A stretch of 64,000 nt of DNA from Dentipellis sp. KUC8613 (taxonomy: Eukaryota > Basidiomycota > Agaricomycetes > Russulales > Hericiaceae), in NCBI GenBank assembly GCA_002286715.1, contig NSJX01000036.1, forward strand, positions 118,282 to 182,281, in the 5' to 3' direction. Below the pieces are notes generated by a model. It saw only the letters and a program-made list of their open reading frames with translations. It did no database searches and was not told the origin of the DNA. Below, piece after piece: positions 47,938 to 59,448 of this stretch (its first letter is position 1; each line of letters opens with the position of its first letter). Position numbers and translations under genes: made by a program.

Positions 47938-49689
47938 CTAGTGCTTGACCTCATGGAAAACCCACAGTAATGCTGATTCGTCGCTCTCAGCATCCCTCAA
48001 AGTCAATTGAGACTGCGGTGTAATAGTGTGAGAATGCAACGCAAGGATAGTGATGATGGTGACTAACGTTGTTTCCGCTATCAGGATGAGACCAATACAA
48101 TTGAGTGCCGATCAGTCGAATCCTAAGCACAGTGGTCAGAAAGGGCTGAATCTGAAAGAAACTTTGCGAACTTGTAGACTCCTGGAGATACAGGCTCAAT
48201 GGACCACGAGCTCGTGATGTCCATCACGGCCAAGGATCGGTGGCCGACGACGCTCTGACCTGACACGAGTGGCCAAGACGCTGTTGCGAATGACAAGCTC
48301 GACACATTTCTCAGAGTAAAAAGGTCAGTCCCGGGAACCTTTGCGATGTCCCACTACCAGCCAAGGAATATCGTTGAGCTTCGAAAGCGCCATTCATAAT
48401 ACGACTTACTTGCTGTTGCAACTCTTTTTCTGCAGGTGTCTTAAGAATGATCGGTGTGTTGTCCGCCGAATCCGCATCCTGAACTAGGACGTCCAGCTGA
48501 GAAGACAAGCTGGACACACGGTATCGGCCGGCCTTGAGCGTCTTCGGAGCTACCGAGGGTACGCGGGCAATGAGCGGTGGGAACTCAAACACCACCCACA
48601 CGTCATAGCTTTGCCTCTTAGGATCTCCTTCTCCGGAGATCCATGCTGCCGCCGCCAATTTCCATGATTAAAGTCGGTTTCCACGCCCAGAAACATATCT
48701 TACCATGCCATCCATAGTCAACAGTCCCGTTGATCCTCAGCTTCGGAGGCCCATCCGCCACCGTGCGCCACATCGGACCCTGCTCATACATGGACGGGAC
48801 CACCTGATGGTCAATTTTGCTCAAATCGGGCTCGGTGGGTTTGAACTGGTCATCGTCGACCGTCGCCCAGCTCATGCCGCCCTTTCCCGTGCCATTCGCG
48901 AGGCAGACGTGGATCTCGCACATCGTCTGCTCGATATGGTTGTGGAACCCGGCGTTCGTGTTCACGCCTGCTGTCCAGAACTGGAAGTGGCACAGGTTCT
49001 CGTCTGAATCTAGGCTGCGGACGTAGAAGCCGGCGATGTTATAGAATTCAACGCCCTAGAGATAGAAAATGAGTGATGACGGAACGGGAACGGAAACGGA
49101 ATTCTGCAGTTGAGCACCATCGCAGGAGAAAAGACGCACTTTCCACTTTCCGTTCGCCCATGGCCGGTCCTGCACCTGGACCCAAGGAAAATCCATGTGT
49201 CGTACTTCGGCAGGGAATCGACCAGGGAAGATGGTATGAGCACGCAGCTGGGACATGTCGGAGTACGGTCCTCGACTTGATTGTGCGCCCGCGTCCTTCA
49301 TAAGAAGGACAATGCCACCCTCATTCCCGGCAGTGACAGAATTGTCTTTGGATTCGACGATAGTTGAGACGACTGTGAAGGGATCGATTGCTCGAGAGCG
49401 CTCGTGAACCGATCCTGTTTTGTCTTTCCAGGACACTGCAGTCACCACTAAGGTGATCTGTCTAGTAGAGAGTGTCTGAGAACGCACCTGATCCAGCGAT
49501 GACTTTGATGCCGCTTCCCGGCACTACGCCATATGTCTTGTTCCGAGGAACGACAACTAGGTAAAGCTTGCGACCAGCAACGTCCAGCAGTCCAACTTCA
49601 TCTGAGGCTTCGATCGATGCAGGTCGTGGGACGCGTAGGACAACTTCATGGTTGAGCTTCGTGGCCACGATCTGTTGAGGGGTGGCCAT
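47938..49689 (-). CDS. Aldos-2-ulose dehydratase/isomerase-like protein without the beta-propeller
   Basis: Resembles the cupin and lectin part of aldos-2-ulose dehydratase (AUDH), which converts 1,5-anhydrofructose and glucosone to microthecin and cortalcerone. In order: LNHEVVLRVPRPAS and LLDVAGRKLYLVVVP (first cupin), AHTIFPGRFPAEVRHMDFPWVQVQDRPWANGKWK, then the second cupin with GFHNHIEQTMCEIHVCLANGTGKGGM, whose HNH...E pattern fits metal binding (48895-48960). DVWVVFEFPPL comes next, then a C-terminal lectin-like part. The last three exons were built by splice phase: ...SSWSIEP, an intron of only 40 bases, IQPFLTTVLRIRL...SGNN, and 48012-47938 ending WVFHEVKH. Known AUDH is about 900 residues with an N-terminal beta-propeller; this gene starts directly at the cupin part, and no propeller is visible upstream on this strand. 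The family call is from memory of AUDH; the enzymatic state is open. Confidence 0.72.
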
Positions 49690-50213
49690 GGCTAGTTGAG
49701 AATATGGTGGGTTATTCTCGAGCGATCTAAATGAGTATCAGCTTCAGTCAGACCACCTGCGGTACTAAAGCTTCGTCACAAGCTGGTATGACATCAACGG
49801 AGGCCAGGAATTACTCAGGCATATACCACAACTGAATGAGAAATATAGAGACGAAAAGCCAGGAAATGGACAACAAAGCGAACACTTTGAAGATATTACT
49901 GAAGGAGTTGTAGCTGAGTGCTAGTGCCGAATCTGCCGAGAGCGGACATTCGGGATATGCCGGATTACGAAGATCCCAGATTTCGGCTCACGTTCAACCG
50001 CACCGTTGTTCAAGTATCGTCCAGCGCCGCAGTCAATGCGGTACTGCCATTCCAGGCCTCCTACTACGCTATCATTAATGAATATGTGTTTCTCCCGCGT
50101 TTTTCAAATTTGAGGTTGATTTGATGTGTGACTTTTCTCTAGAGCACCCAGTCTTCTCAAGGTCGCAGCATAGACCAAGCGGTTCAAAATACTACACCAA
50201 AAGTAATCCTACA
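49690..50213. other. intergenic, no gene seen
   Basis: Promoter side of the AUDH-like gene and 3' flank of the GST gene. Short frames only. Confidence 0.4.
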
Positions 50214-51124
50214 TCAGGCTTTCTGGAGTGCCTTAGCTCCCACCTCATCGATCCTTATCCATCCCTCGCCATTGAAGAACTTCCAAATCCCGGCCCATCG
50301 CCCATCGTTCGCAGCCATCAGATCCTTCCACTCTCGCGATTCCTCTCCCATGATTGCCGCATACCATGTGAGGTACGCAGCAACGACAACATCACCATAA
50401 GACAAGGTTTTGCCCATGAGGAATGGTCCTTCTTCTGCCGCCAACCAATCGTTGATAGTCGCGAGCCCTGCCAACGCGATAGCCCACTCCTTTTCCCGCA
50501 CAGGCCCTTCCGGTGCAAAGTCTTTCAGCTCTTTACCCGCGACAAGTGCCTTCTGGCGCAGATAGTATTCTCTGCTCGGGTCGTTCAGCTTGGCTGTCGT
50601 CTCGAAGGCAACAGGTATCCAGAGCGGCATGCCGGCAGTCGCGACGAACGTCTCTGCGAATGCGGCCTGCAGAGCGCGTGTTCCCTTCGGGAAAAGCTGC
50701 ATAGACGGCGATGGGTACGTGTCTTCGAGGTAGAGCGCAATGTACGTCGAATCAGAGACGACTTTGCCTGTTCGCATGTCTTGGATGATGGGAAGCGTGT
50801 AGTGCGGCCCGACGATCCCGTCCACCTGGACCTGCGTCGTCGTCGGCTTTGCGCCGATCTTCAGTGCGAGAGCCTTGATGTCTGGATATTCAATCCAGAC
50901 GGTCTTGTAGGGCAGCCCTTTCATGTTCAAAACCAATCTAGATGCAGTAGAGCGTCAATATAGAATTCTGCAGAGCATAAGCGATCGCGCTTGTACCTGA
51001 TTTTCCATGTATTTGGAGACCATGCGATCAGCGATGAGGTGCTTGGAATGTCGTACAGGATGATATGAGGCTCTGTCGTTTGATCTGCAGCGGCAGCGAC
51101 AATGGTAGAAGTCGGGTTCGACAT
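50214..51124 (-). CDS. Glutathione S-transferase, fungal FuA-like class
   Basis: Exons 51124-50997 and 50937-50214 give 283 residues. The N-terminal thioredoxin-fold domain reads IILYDIPSTSSLIAWSPNTWKIR/LVLNMKGLPYKTVWIEYPDI, the spelling typical of basidiomycete GSTFuA enzymes, with the glutathione-contact Ser/Asn in AWSPNT. The LPIIQD segment carries the cis-Pro, followed by VSDSTYIALYLEDTYP. The helical C-terminal domain includes GPFLMGKTLSYGDVVVAAYL. GSTFuA proteins of wood decayers bind wood-derived polyphenols and terpenoids and have modest transferase or peroxidase activity (family knowledge). It is cytosolic, without signal peptide. A TATA box is 75 bp upstream. The intron phase (AG+A giving Arg) confirms the junction. 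It lies among peroxidase and AUDH-like genes, which fits detoxification during wood decay. Confidence 0.9.
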
Positions 51125-51198
51125 AATAGGGCCGGCGGTTCGTTGTCGTGTTTGTCAGGGGTGTAAACCGGAAGCCAGCAAAGTGATCAATGCTTCGA

Positions 51199-51205
51199 CT
51201 TTATA
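51199..51205 (-). promoter_or_regulatory. TATA box (TATAAAG)
   Basis: Reads TATAAAG on the minus strand, 75 bp upstream of the GST ATG at 51124. Confidence 0.6.
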
Positions 51206-51815
51206 CTCCCATCGATAAGCACATCTGATGGCGGCGTGAGCTTGAAATCCCAACAGTGTAAGTGTCTGCTCACGGTTGTACATTTAGGGAGATGGATACG
51301 CGGGTATCGTGTCCACGAGATAAGTGGGCGCTTACTTTCCAGGTTCGGCTCGCTCTCGGCATCGAGATCTATTCGGAGCAGCATGGTGATATTGCCCCAA
51401 TTTGTCGTATGTCCAGTGCTCTATCACTGTACTCAGCAGAAGCCATCGTCATGCGCAGTCTCTCGGGACCTTGAAAACAGGAATGAGTCGATACAGCGGC
51501 CATAATTTCATCATGGGCGCAGCTGAACGTGCTATGTCAGCCCATCGCAAGACGAGTTTTCGGCGTCGTTCGCCGCACAAACTCATCCCTCGAACGAGTC
51601 TCATCGATTGCTTGGGGGAGGGATGTACTTATTAATGCTTGCAATACATGACAAATAGTCCTACCAAGAAGTTCACGACGCCATTGCATTTTATGAGTAT
51701 CGAGTGAGGGAAAAGATAAAAGATACTAGCGCTGTATCACTCATGCCATCTGCGAGTTTATAGATGAGACAATAGTCTGAGGGGCAGCAGGTAAATCGTA
51801 TCCCTACCGAGATCG
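51206..51815. other. intergenic, no gene seen
   Basis: Contains the upstream region of the GST gene and the 3' flank of the CHAT gene. A frame at 51236-51505 has no family features. Confidence 0.4.
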
Positions 51816-54800
51816 TCACAAGCCCATGTGTATGAATGGAATCCAACGGACGAACGAGCAACCGTCATCGCGAAGCTTTGCTACAGCGGCATGCAGCGCG
51901 TAGGCTGCTCGTGAGACCTGAGGAATACCCTGCGTTGATTCCTCCCGATTGCGAGTAAGATGCTCGTAAAAGGAGTCTGCCACTGTCGGCCCGTCTTCGT
52001 CTTGAATGGACCTGGGAAGGTAAGTCAGATGAGGGCGGAAGTGATAGAAGCACAGAATATGTAAATAGCTCACCAGAGTGTGGCGACTGCGCTTCGATAA
52101 CCCGCAAACAGCAAGGTCGCGGCAAGATGTATCGCCTCGTCCGGAAGCCTCTCGTCACCCATCGCAGTCTGACACGCACTCAGAAACACAAGCGAAGCAT
52201 GCGGTATCTGGAGCTCCATGAGTCGAGTGACTTTCAGCTGTTCTTCCAACAGCAGGGCACTGTCAAGAGGATTATATGGGTTTTGAATGCCATGGCAAGC
52301 GAAATGCACGATTGATGCGGTAGGAAGATGAGCCACCACGTCTTTGACATGCGCAGGTCTTCCGGGGACGCCAAATGTTTGCAGTGCGCTGCTGGACACT
52401 CTCCCTTCGATACGTGACAACTCCTCTTCAGTTGCTTTCAGGGGGCGTTGACCTGGGGCATTTGGTTGGATGACAGCCAACATCTTGAGAGTCGTTGAAG
52501 TTGATTCCGGAGGAGCGAGAAGCGCGTTCATGGTGGGTATATAGGATGAGACGACATAGTCACCAATGAACTCTCTTTGGTCGTCAGGGCCATCGAAGAT
52601 ACCGGCAGCATGAAGCGGCAGTGAAGTGAAAGGTCCGGTTGGCAGCCACCATATCCGTGGCGGAGAACCAGATTTCTGCAATAGTAACTCGTCAGCTAGA
52701 AACTCCGATGAGCGCAGGGGAAACTCACCATCATACCCAGCGCACCGAGCACTGGTCGGACGACTGCTTTCCAGAGGATGCCGAGCACTTTCCGGAACAT
52801 CGCATCGCTCCCTTTCGCGACTTCATACGGGACCCCACTACGATCAGCGCCTCGCACCGCTGGTAGACTGGTTCCGGACAACAAGCGCATCTGTCGTACA
52901 AGCTGCTGCGCGAGCTTATAGCTACAAGAGCGCAGTGGGACGTGCATGGGCGCTTTGTTCACGTCAGTCAAGACCAAGGCGTCGCAATCCGACCTGAAAC
53001 TGCTTGCATTAAGGACTACAATGGGTCCGTGCTTTGCCGCTTCGGAGAGTGAGGAGAAACGTTTCGGCTCCATGAAGTCGTGGAAACCATCCAGCTGCCG
53101 GATCTCATCGAGGAGCTCCTCCAAGTCGACATCGAGCTTGCGATAGTGCACAGCTTGCTTCTCCCAGGAAATGATATTCTCTTCTGGCTCATCGGCGTCC
53201 TTTGATACGTCACGAAGCGCCCCAGCCTCCAATGCTCTAGAGACGTCTCGCAATTTCTGCGCCAGGTCGGGATCGACGGCCTGAAGGTGATCGACAGGAG
53301 TGCGAAGCTGCAGGGCCTGAGACCAAAACACACCTCGACCAGTCTCTATGAACTCCAGAGCGGCTTCATATTTCCTTTGACGTATAGCACACGACGCGGC
53401 TTCGCAGGCAAGACCATTCGTGTCGAGCATCAAGGCACGTTGGCGGGCGGCCAGATCCATACCGACACCAGCCAGAAGAGGGAGCAGCTTGATGGTTGCG
53501 CGATAGGTCTGCAGTCCAAGCCCATGTCCATCATCCATCGCATCGGAAACGCGCGCCAGCATGCGGACAGCGATGAACCGTTGAGAGAGTGGGATGGAGA
53601 CAGACTGCTCGATCGAGTCGAATGCCTCTTGCGCCTGGCTGCAATCGTTGATATCGTCTCCGGCGTCGTCTGCGCGGAGAAAACGAGATAGCAGAGCGCG
53701 TCCGAGCGTTTCTAGCATCGGACACCCGACCGCATTGTCCCTGCTATGATGATGCCGATACATCAGAAGCGTATCCTGGCATAGTAGGATGGCTTCATCT
53801 AGGTCCATGAGCCGACCAGTCTCTTCAGCTCTCAGTGAAAGCGCATCCGCGAGGCCCGTCGCTAGTGCCAGCGTATCGAGATGATACTCAGGTAAAGCTG
53901 CTAATGCCTTCCGCTGAAAGTCAATAGCGATGTCGAGGTCCTGGAGGTGATACGTTGCTTTGTAACGTGTGCGTAGCGTGACGGCGAGGTCGTTGATAAC
54001 GCCGCAGCGGTCAGGCTCCGAGTCAGAATACAGGGCCAGCGGATCCATGAACGACGCGATTGCCTCGTCGAGATCGGAAACCTTCCTTGTGAGATCGAAA
54101 CGCGACCGTAAAGCTAGTGCAAGCTCGCGATGTGCACCTTTCTTTTCCTCAGCTATCTTGCCCGGCAATGTCACAGCCTCCTTAAGCAACTTGACCGCCT
54201 CATCAAAGTCAGGAATTTGACGCGAACGCTCTCCACGGCTCTGCAGAGTCTGTGCGAGATGGATAAGGGTTTCAACGCGTTTCGAATGGGCTTTCGTTCG
54301 AAGGCTAAGTGCTTCCCGGTTCAGAAGAATAGCTTCATCCAAATCTAGGGGTTTGCCGCCATTCCTGAATCGCGCGTGAAGGGCTACGGCGAGAGCATCG
54401 AGAGTAGGACCACGGAGTAAATGATCCTCTGACTCTAATTCGAGCGCCTCGCGGAGCATGATCTCGACCTGCTCCAAGTTAAACGACATCCCGGGGGCAA
54501 AGCGCGCGGCTTCATATTCGGTATACCACGCCAGGGAAAGGTTCAGTAGAGAGAACGGCCGCTCGATATGGGGTACGGGCCGAAGATCTAAGGCTTCTTG
54601 CAGAAGAGATATGGTCTCGGTGATCTCGCTCGGGTATTCTCCTGACTTCATCTGTTGCAGACATTGCTTGTGAATCAATAATGCCAGATCTGTGAGCGCC
54701 GTCGCCCGCTCCGCGCTCGCACTAGCCAGGACATCTCGAAGCGACTGGACTTTTGAATCCACTCGACCTTGCTCTGTAGATTCACAGTCGGTAGAGGCAG

Positions 54801-55904
54801 GTGGCAACTCGAGCGGAGATTCGTTGGGAAGGGAAAGGACGGGTCGAGGCCTGTTTGGCTGGAAACGTACGCGCAAGACGGGCTCCAGAATCGTGAATGC
54901 GTACGAGTGACCGGAGTGACGTCGAGGAGAAAGGGAGAGCGTCTCGAAGTGTAATGTGATTGCTCGGAAAAGATCGTCCTCGTGTTTCGTCTGCGCATAT
55001 CGGGCATGCAGAATATTGACTAGGTTTGTCATAGCGAACGGCCTGTCGATATGCTGCTTCGGAAGGAGAGAAGTTGCACCTTCCAGAAGAGTGACGGCTT
55101 CATCCAAGTCTACCTGACTCTCCGTACACTGAGAGCGAGCTTTGAGACAGAGCGCCAGATGGCTCATCGATGACGCCTGATCCTCTACTGAAGTGGAAAG
55201 TTCAGTTGCATCCCGAAGAAGAGCGACAGCTTCATCCAGCTGAGAGACAGCAGATTTATGGTCTGCATTATTATTCTTGGTCCGGAACTGGGTATAAATC
55301 GCAAGGGCAAGATACGTCAGAGATTGCCGTCTCTCAGGGTGCGGCGCAGTATGCAGTGCTAGCACTTCCCGGTAGCAGGACAACGCTTCGAGCAGATCGT
55401 TGCCGCTATAATGCCCCCATTGATATCGACTACAAAGCACATGCGCCAAGAGAGTCAGGACCGTCGGCCTACTGGGATGAGAGGTGGGAGTTAGTCCGAG
55501 CGCTTCACGCAAAAAGGCAATTGGGTCAGTCAGATCTGGAAGGCGACGCAGTTCCTTGTAGCGAGCGAAGAGGGCGGACGAAACATTCAAGAGAGCAGAA
55601 AGGCGGTCGACGTGGCCGAGAGGCAGAAGCTGCACTGCTTCTTGTAGGTTTGAGATGGATTCCTCGAGGTCTGCAAGCTGGCCAAGTGAAGCAAAACGCG
55701 ACTTCAAGGTGAGTCCTAGATCGGTGAGAACTGTGAAACGACTTCCGGGAGGTAAACGATTCAGAGTGCCTTGAAGATCGGCGATTCTGTCATCCAACTC
55801 TGCAGCGTTGAGTCCGACGCCGTCCTAGATCACAGAGTACAATCAGACATGAAGACCCGCAGAAATTTGTGGTTACGCACGGATATTTCTACGCTGTCTT
55901 TCAT
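51816..55904 (-). CDS. TPR-repeat protein with C-terminal CHAT caspase-like protease domain
   Basis: Exons 55904-55881, 55824-52729, 52675-52074 and 52011-51816 join in phase to 1,305 residues. The first 24-base exon (MKDSVEIS) is a proposal from splice signals; without it the frame opens near 55797. Residues 15-850 are helical repeats of about 48 residues with the recurring theme DLDEAI...AL.L.P..H..R...L..LA..L..R, that is, tetratricopeptide-like. The C-terminal 265 residues are a CHAT domain: WWLPTGPFTSLPLHAAG, then the catalytic His in HFACHG (His1168) and the catalytic Cys in FLSACQTA (Cys1208), ending with DSFYEHL. The His/Cys dyad is intact. CHAT proteases are caspase relatives, known from separase and bacterial TPR-CHAT (Csx29-type) proteins; in fungi they occur in large, fast-evolving sets linked by some to cell death or self/non-self signalling. 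The substrate is unknown. Confidence 0.92.
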
Positions 55905-56659
55905 GTGAATACTCTGTCGACAATGCACGTTTATCGGCTTCCGCGGTAAACTAACAAGGGGTTGGCTTTGTCTTCAACGGCATAATAGTACATAATTTTG
56001 GAGTCGTACCAACAGCGTTGCACGCAACCTTCCGCTGATGCGTAGGGGATTTCGCTGGCGAGAGGTAGGTGGGCATCGATAGCAAATGGCCAAAGTTATG
56101 TGATAGCGCTGGTGGCTTGCTCATACCCGATGAAGCAGCAGATACGACGGGACTCAACAGGGCTAGACCAGGCATAGTACCAAACCGAGGAGAAGTTCCA
56201 CAGGAACGCCATAGACGGTATGTTCCATTCAACACGTCGTCTAAACCTGAAGGCCATGACGGTGGAGATAGAAGCTAGGATTCGGAGCTTGTGATGCAGC
56301 ATTCGCCGAGTCGGTCATCTTGGCCTAAAGCTTGCATCACTAAATTTAATTAGCGTCGAGGTATCAAGGGGATAGCCTAAGTTGCTCTCTTGAAGGTTCT
56401 GAGAGCTTTGCGCAAAGTTCGTTGTGTTGTATAGTATAAGGAAGAGATTCCAGCGAAGAGGTTCGGATGTGATTTGGATTGGTAAGAAAGGTAAGAAAAG
56501 TTGACTGTTTTAGGAATATATTTGCACTACAATAATTTACGCCACTCCTCCTACATCGGGTCTACTGAAAGCTGACCACAGACTACTTATCGCTAGCTCA
56601 CTGCAAGTTTGACCGGTGAACTCGCAAAAACTTTGTTCAGTATGTACCCGACTCCCAGC
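55905..56659. other. intergenic, no gene seen
   Basis: Upstream of the CHAT gene and downstream of the second DyP gene, AT-richer between 56330 and 56560. Frames on both strands lack motifs. Confidence 0.4.
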
Positions 56660-58622
56660 CTACCCTGAAATCTTCTTCACAAAAGACACAGATGGGACGA
56701 AGAAATACTCCCCTCCGCGTGATTTCACGAAGAATGGCTGGGGATCTGCAGTAGGTCCGATAGCAGTGGAGCTTGCGAAGCCGGATACATCAACTGAATG
56801 ACCATACTGGTCTTTGACGCGCACTGTTACCTCCCCTCGCGATGGAACAGTACCCATAGCATGGGCTCGAATAGTCGCCGGCTGCGGCGAGCCGATGATA
56901 GGATCTTGACCTGAGATGGTTTGTTAGACTAAGACCAGGCAGAGAGACAGAATGACCGAGAATTTCACCATGCTTGGTCGGAGTGAATGACGTGATGGGG
57001 AAAAAGTCGTTGCCGGAGAAAGGGACCAATTGCCGTACAAACCCGTTCTCGAGCGACGACTGGTAGCTGACGAAGAGTAGCCCGCGCTCATGGATACCGT
57101 CTTTCAGGGAAGCACCCGCGTCGCGTTCCTCTTTGGTAACCTACCCATGTAGCTCAATTCAACCTCGCCGATAAGCAGGACAAGGCGACTCGCCTCTGGG
57201 CCGTACGGAATCCCTGCGCGCACTGAGGCAACAGACTCAAAAAATTTTGGAGTCATGAAGGGGTCGAGGTTCCGTGGCATGGTCTTCCGCGTATGTGCAG
57301 TGAAGGGACAGAATCGATTCGTAGGCCCTGGGATGCCTTCAACGGTATAATCAAAATCATTGACTTCGTCCTCATTTTCTGCCACTTCTAGGTCATCGCG
57401 ATACGGTGCCTTCGCGATAGGTGCTCCCTATAAGGTGAGGATTAGGACGTTGTTCTGGACAGTTGGTACAGGTCCTACTTACGGACTTCCAGCGCCCAAC
57501 CATCTGAGCACCGAAGAGCTCCGCACCCTCCGCATCACTCAACGGCGGCTGTACATCCGCACCATGTACATGATCACGCCAATTTCTGCCTTTGCGTCTC
57601 AAGTAGGCGTCAAACTCAATCACGTCCTGTTCGAGCTGACGAAAGATGAGGATAGAACCGTCTGTGGTCCATGCAGGACGCTGCGGTGCTGCGGGGTTAT
57701 TGAGGACAGGATCGCCAGGATAGCCCATGATGATGACGCCAGCATCTACTTGGATTTGACCTGGGTGAGGATCTACGAGGCCGCTTTTGATTAAATATAC
57801 ATCATTACTCGGCATCATGGTGATGAGGAAAGCGACGAACCGGAGAGCAGGCTGGGAGATACCATCCCTGAAACCAAAGTGTTCATGCCCCTTGTTTTCA
57901 CCTGGACGCACGCGTCCTTTGAGCGTCATTTCATCTGAGCTCACGATTGATTGCGTGAAGCTAGTTTTGATCTCGGCTGTAGCATTATCGCATTCATCTT
58001 CACCTAAAGATTCACCGCTTAGTATCATAGAGATAGACGATGAGAGGGCATACGCACTGCCAGCTGCTATGCTGAACACGCCGTGCAGACCGCCTTCCGC
58101 AAACGGTGTGTACCACGGCCCCGAGTCGCCAAAGAATCTCATGTCGTCTAGCATGGGTCGCGTGTCAAATCGAGGATCCTGGATATCGTCCGTGTAACCT
58201 AGATAGTCCAAACCAGCCCTGCTAAAGGCGATTTGACTCTGAACGATTTCTTCAGCCCAAGTTCCTCGGCCTTTCGCGTGAGAGATTGAGGCCATATTCT
58301 CGACGGTTTGAAGAGACGTAGAAGGGGTGTAATTTTTGAGATCGCGCTTGAAAAGTGCGGCGTCCTTGATGGTAAAGAATACGAAGTTCTCGGCTGTCTG
58401 AGGGTATGCATGAAGCGGTTTTTACGGAGAGGATGGGCGACGATTTACCTTGGGGAATAGAACGAAGACATCGCCCTGAACATTATTCCAAATCGAGTGA
58501 ACTTGATGCTCGCCGAGAGGAACTTCGGCATCGGCTGAGGGAAGTAGAGGGCGTACGCTGCGATGTCGAAGGTGCTTGAAATCATCATTCTTGAATCGAG
58601 AAAGAGGGTGTGTAGAGGACAT
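56660..58622 (-). CDS. Dye-decolorizing peroxidase (DyP), copy 2
   Basis: Paralogue of the gene at 41759-43731, about 500 residues, same family landmarks in order: VHSIWNNVQGDVFVLFPK, RFDTRPMLDDM, the GxxDG signature FGFRDGISQP (near 57865) with the catalytic Asp, VIIMGYPGDPV, FTAHTRKTMPR with the proximal His, HERGLLFVSYQSS, and FFVKSRGGEYFFVPS before a C-terminal KISG. Exon boundaries correspond to those of copy 1. The start MSSTHPLSRF at 58622 is chosen because copy 1 starts in the same place; a second ATG lies one codon upstream and a longer leader is possible in frame. A TATA element lies about 40 bp upstream. No sign of decay, so it is likely functional. Expected to be an extracellular or intracellular haem peroxidase acting on bulky aromatics. 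Confidence 0.95.
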
Positions 58623-59448
58623 CATGAACAATGAACAGGATACGATTCGAGGTTCAGCACCCTTATAACCGCAATACACACCTGCTCGGACGACTTACCT
58701 ACTGACACGCATGATTACCCTACTTTTCCAATAATAGAGGAATGTCGAGACGAAGACAGCATGACAGTATTTCACGCGTGAAGTATGGAAGGCGCCAACG
58801 GCGCAATGCGGCGCCTTGAACGACAAGTCGAGTCAATTGATTTGAAGAGTTGTCTTGCTTTGCCCGCCTCTTAGTAACTATTCTTGAAGACAACTGTTTG
58901 ATAGAAGGTCGCATATATTGGCTCTCGAGCTTCCAAGGTACACGTGGATATACGGCGTCCGTCGAACGCCGGTTCCCATGTTCCTGTGCCGTGGAAGTCT
59001 CCGCATTTCGGGGCCCTTCGTCAACTGAGAGCTCTAGAGACTCACCAAAGAGGTAAGCCTATCGTAGGAAGCGGCACATCATCTCCGGAATGCCATTCCG
59101 CGAACTTCTCTCGCAGCGATCTGTGCACCGGTGCCTAGAAAGGGAGTGCATGAAGCTGGCCGTCTGTCCCCACACCATATGGTCAGAAGAATACTCAAGT
59201 GTCCGCGGTCGTTATATCCGGTACCACGATCAGGAAGAATTAGTAAGAAGTTTCGAAAATGAAAAGAGTGCGAAGTTTAGAGACATACGCCTCGAATACT
59301 TGTCGTTGACGCTGACGGTCTTGAAGAGCATACGCGTGCCGGATAGAAGCTGAGGGTTGAAGGCATTGTCACAAGCAATCGCACGCGTAACATCAAAGAG
59401 AGCGGTTTTTGAATTGATTGGAAGGATAAAGTATGGATGGCAAACGCA
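58623..59448. other. intergenic upstream of DyP copy 2
   Basis: Apart from the TATA element at 58661-58667, no gene seen. Frames at 58850-59353 on the + strand have no recognisable motif. Confidence 0.4.
58661..58667 (-). promoter_or_regulatory. TATA box (TATAAGG)
   Basis: Minus strand reads GGTTATAAGG about 40 bp upstream of the DyP copy 2 ATG, in the position corresponding to TATAAAA of copy 1. Confidence 0.55.
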
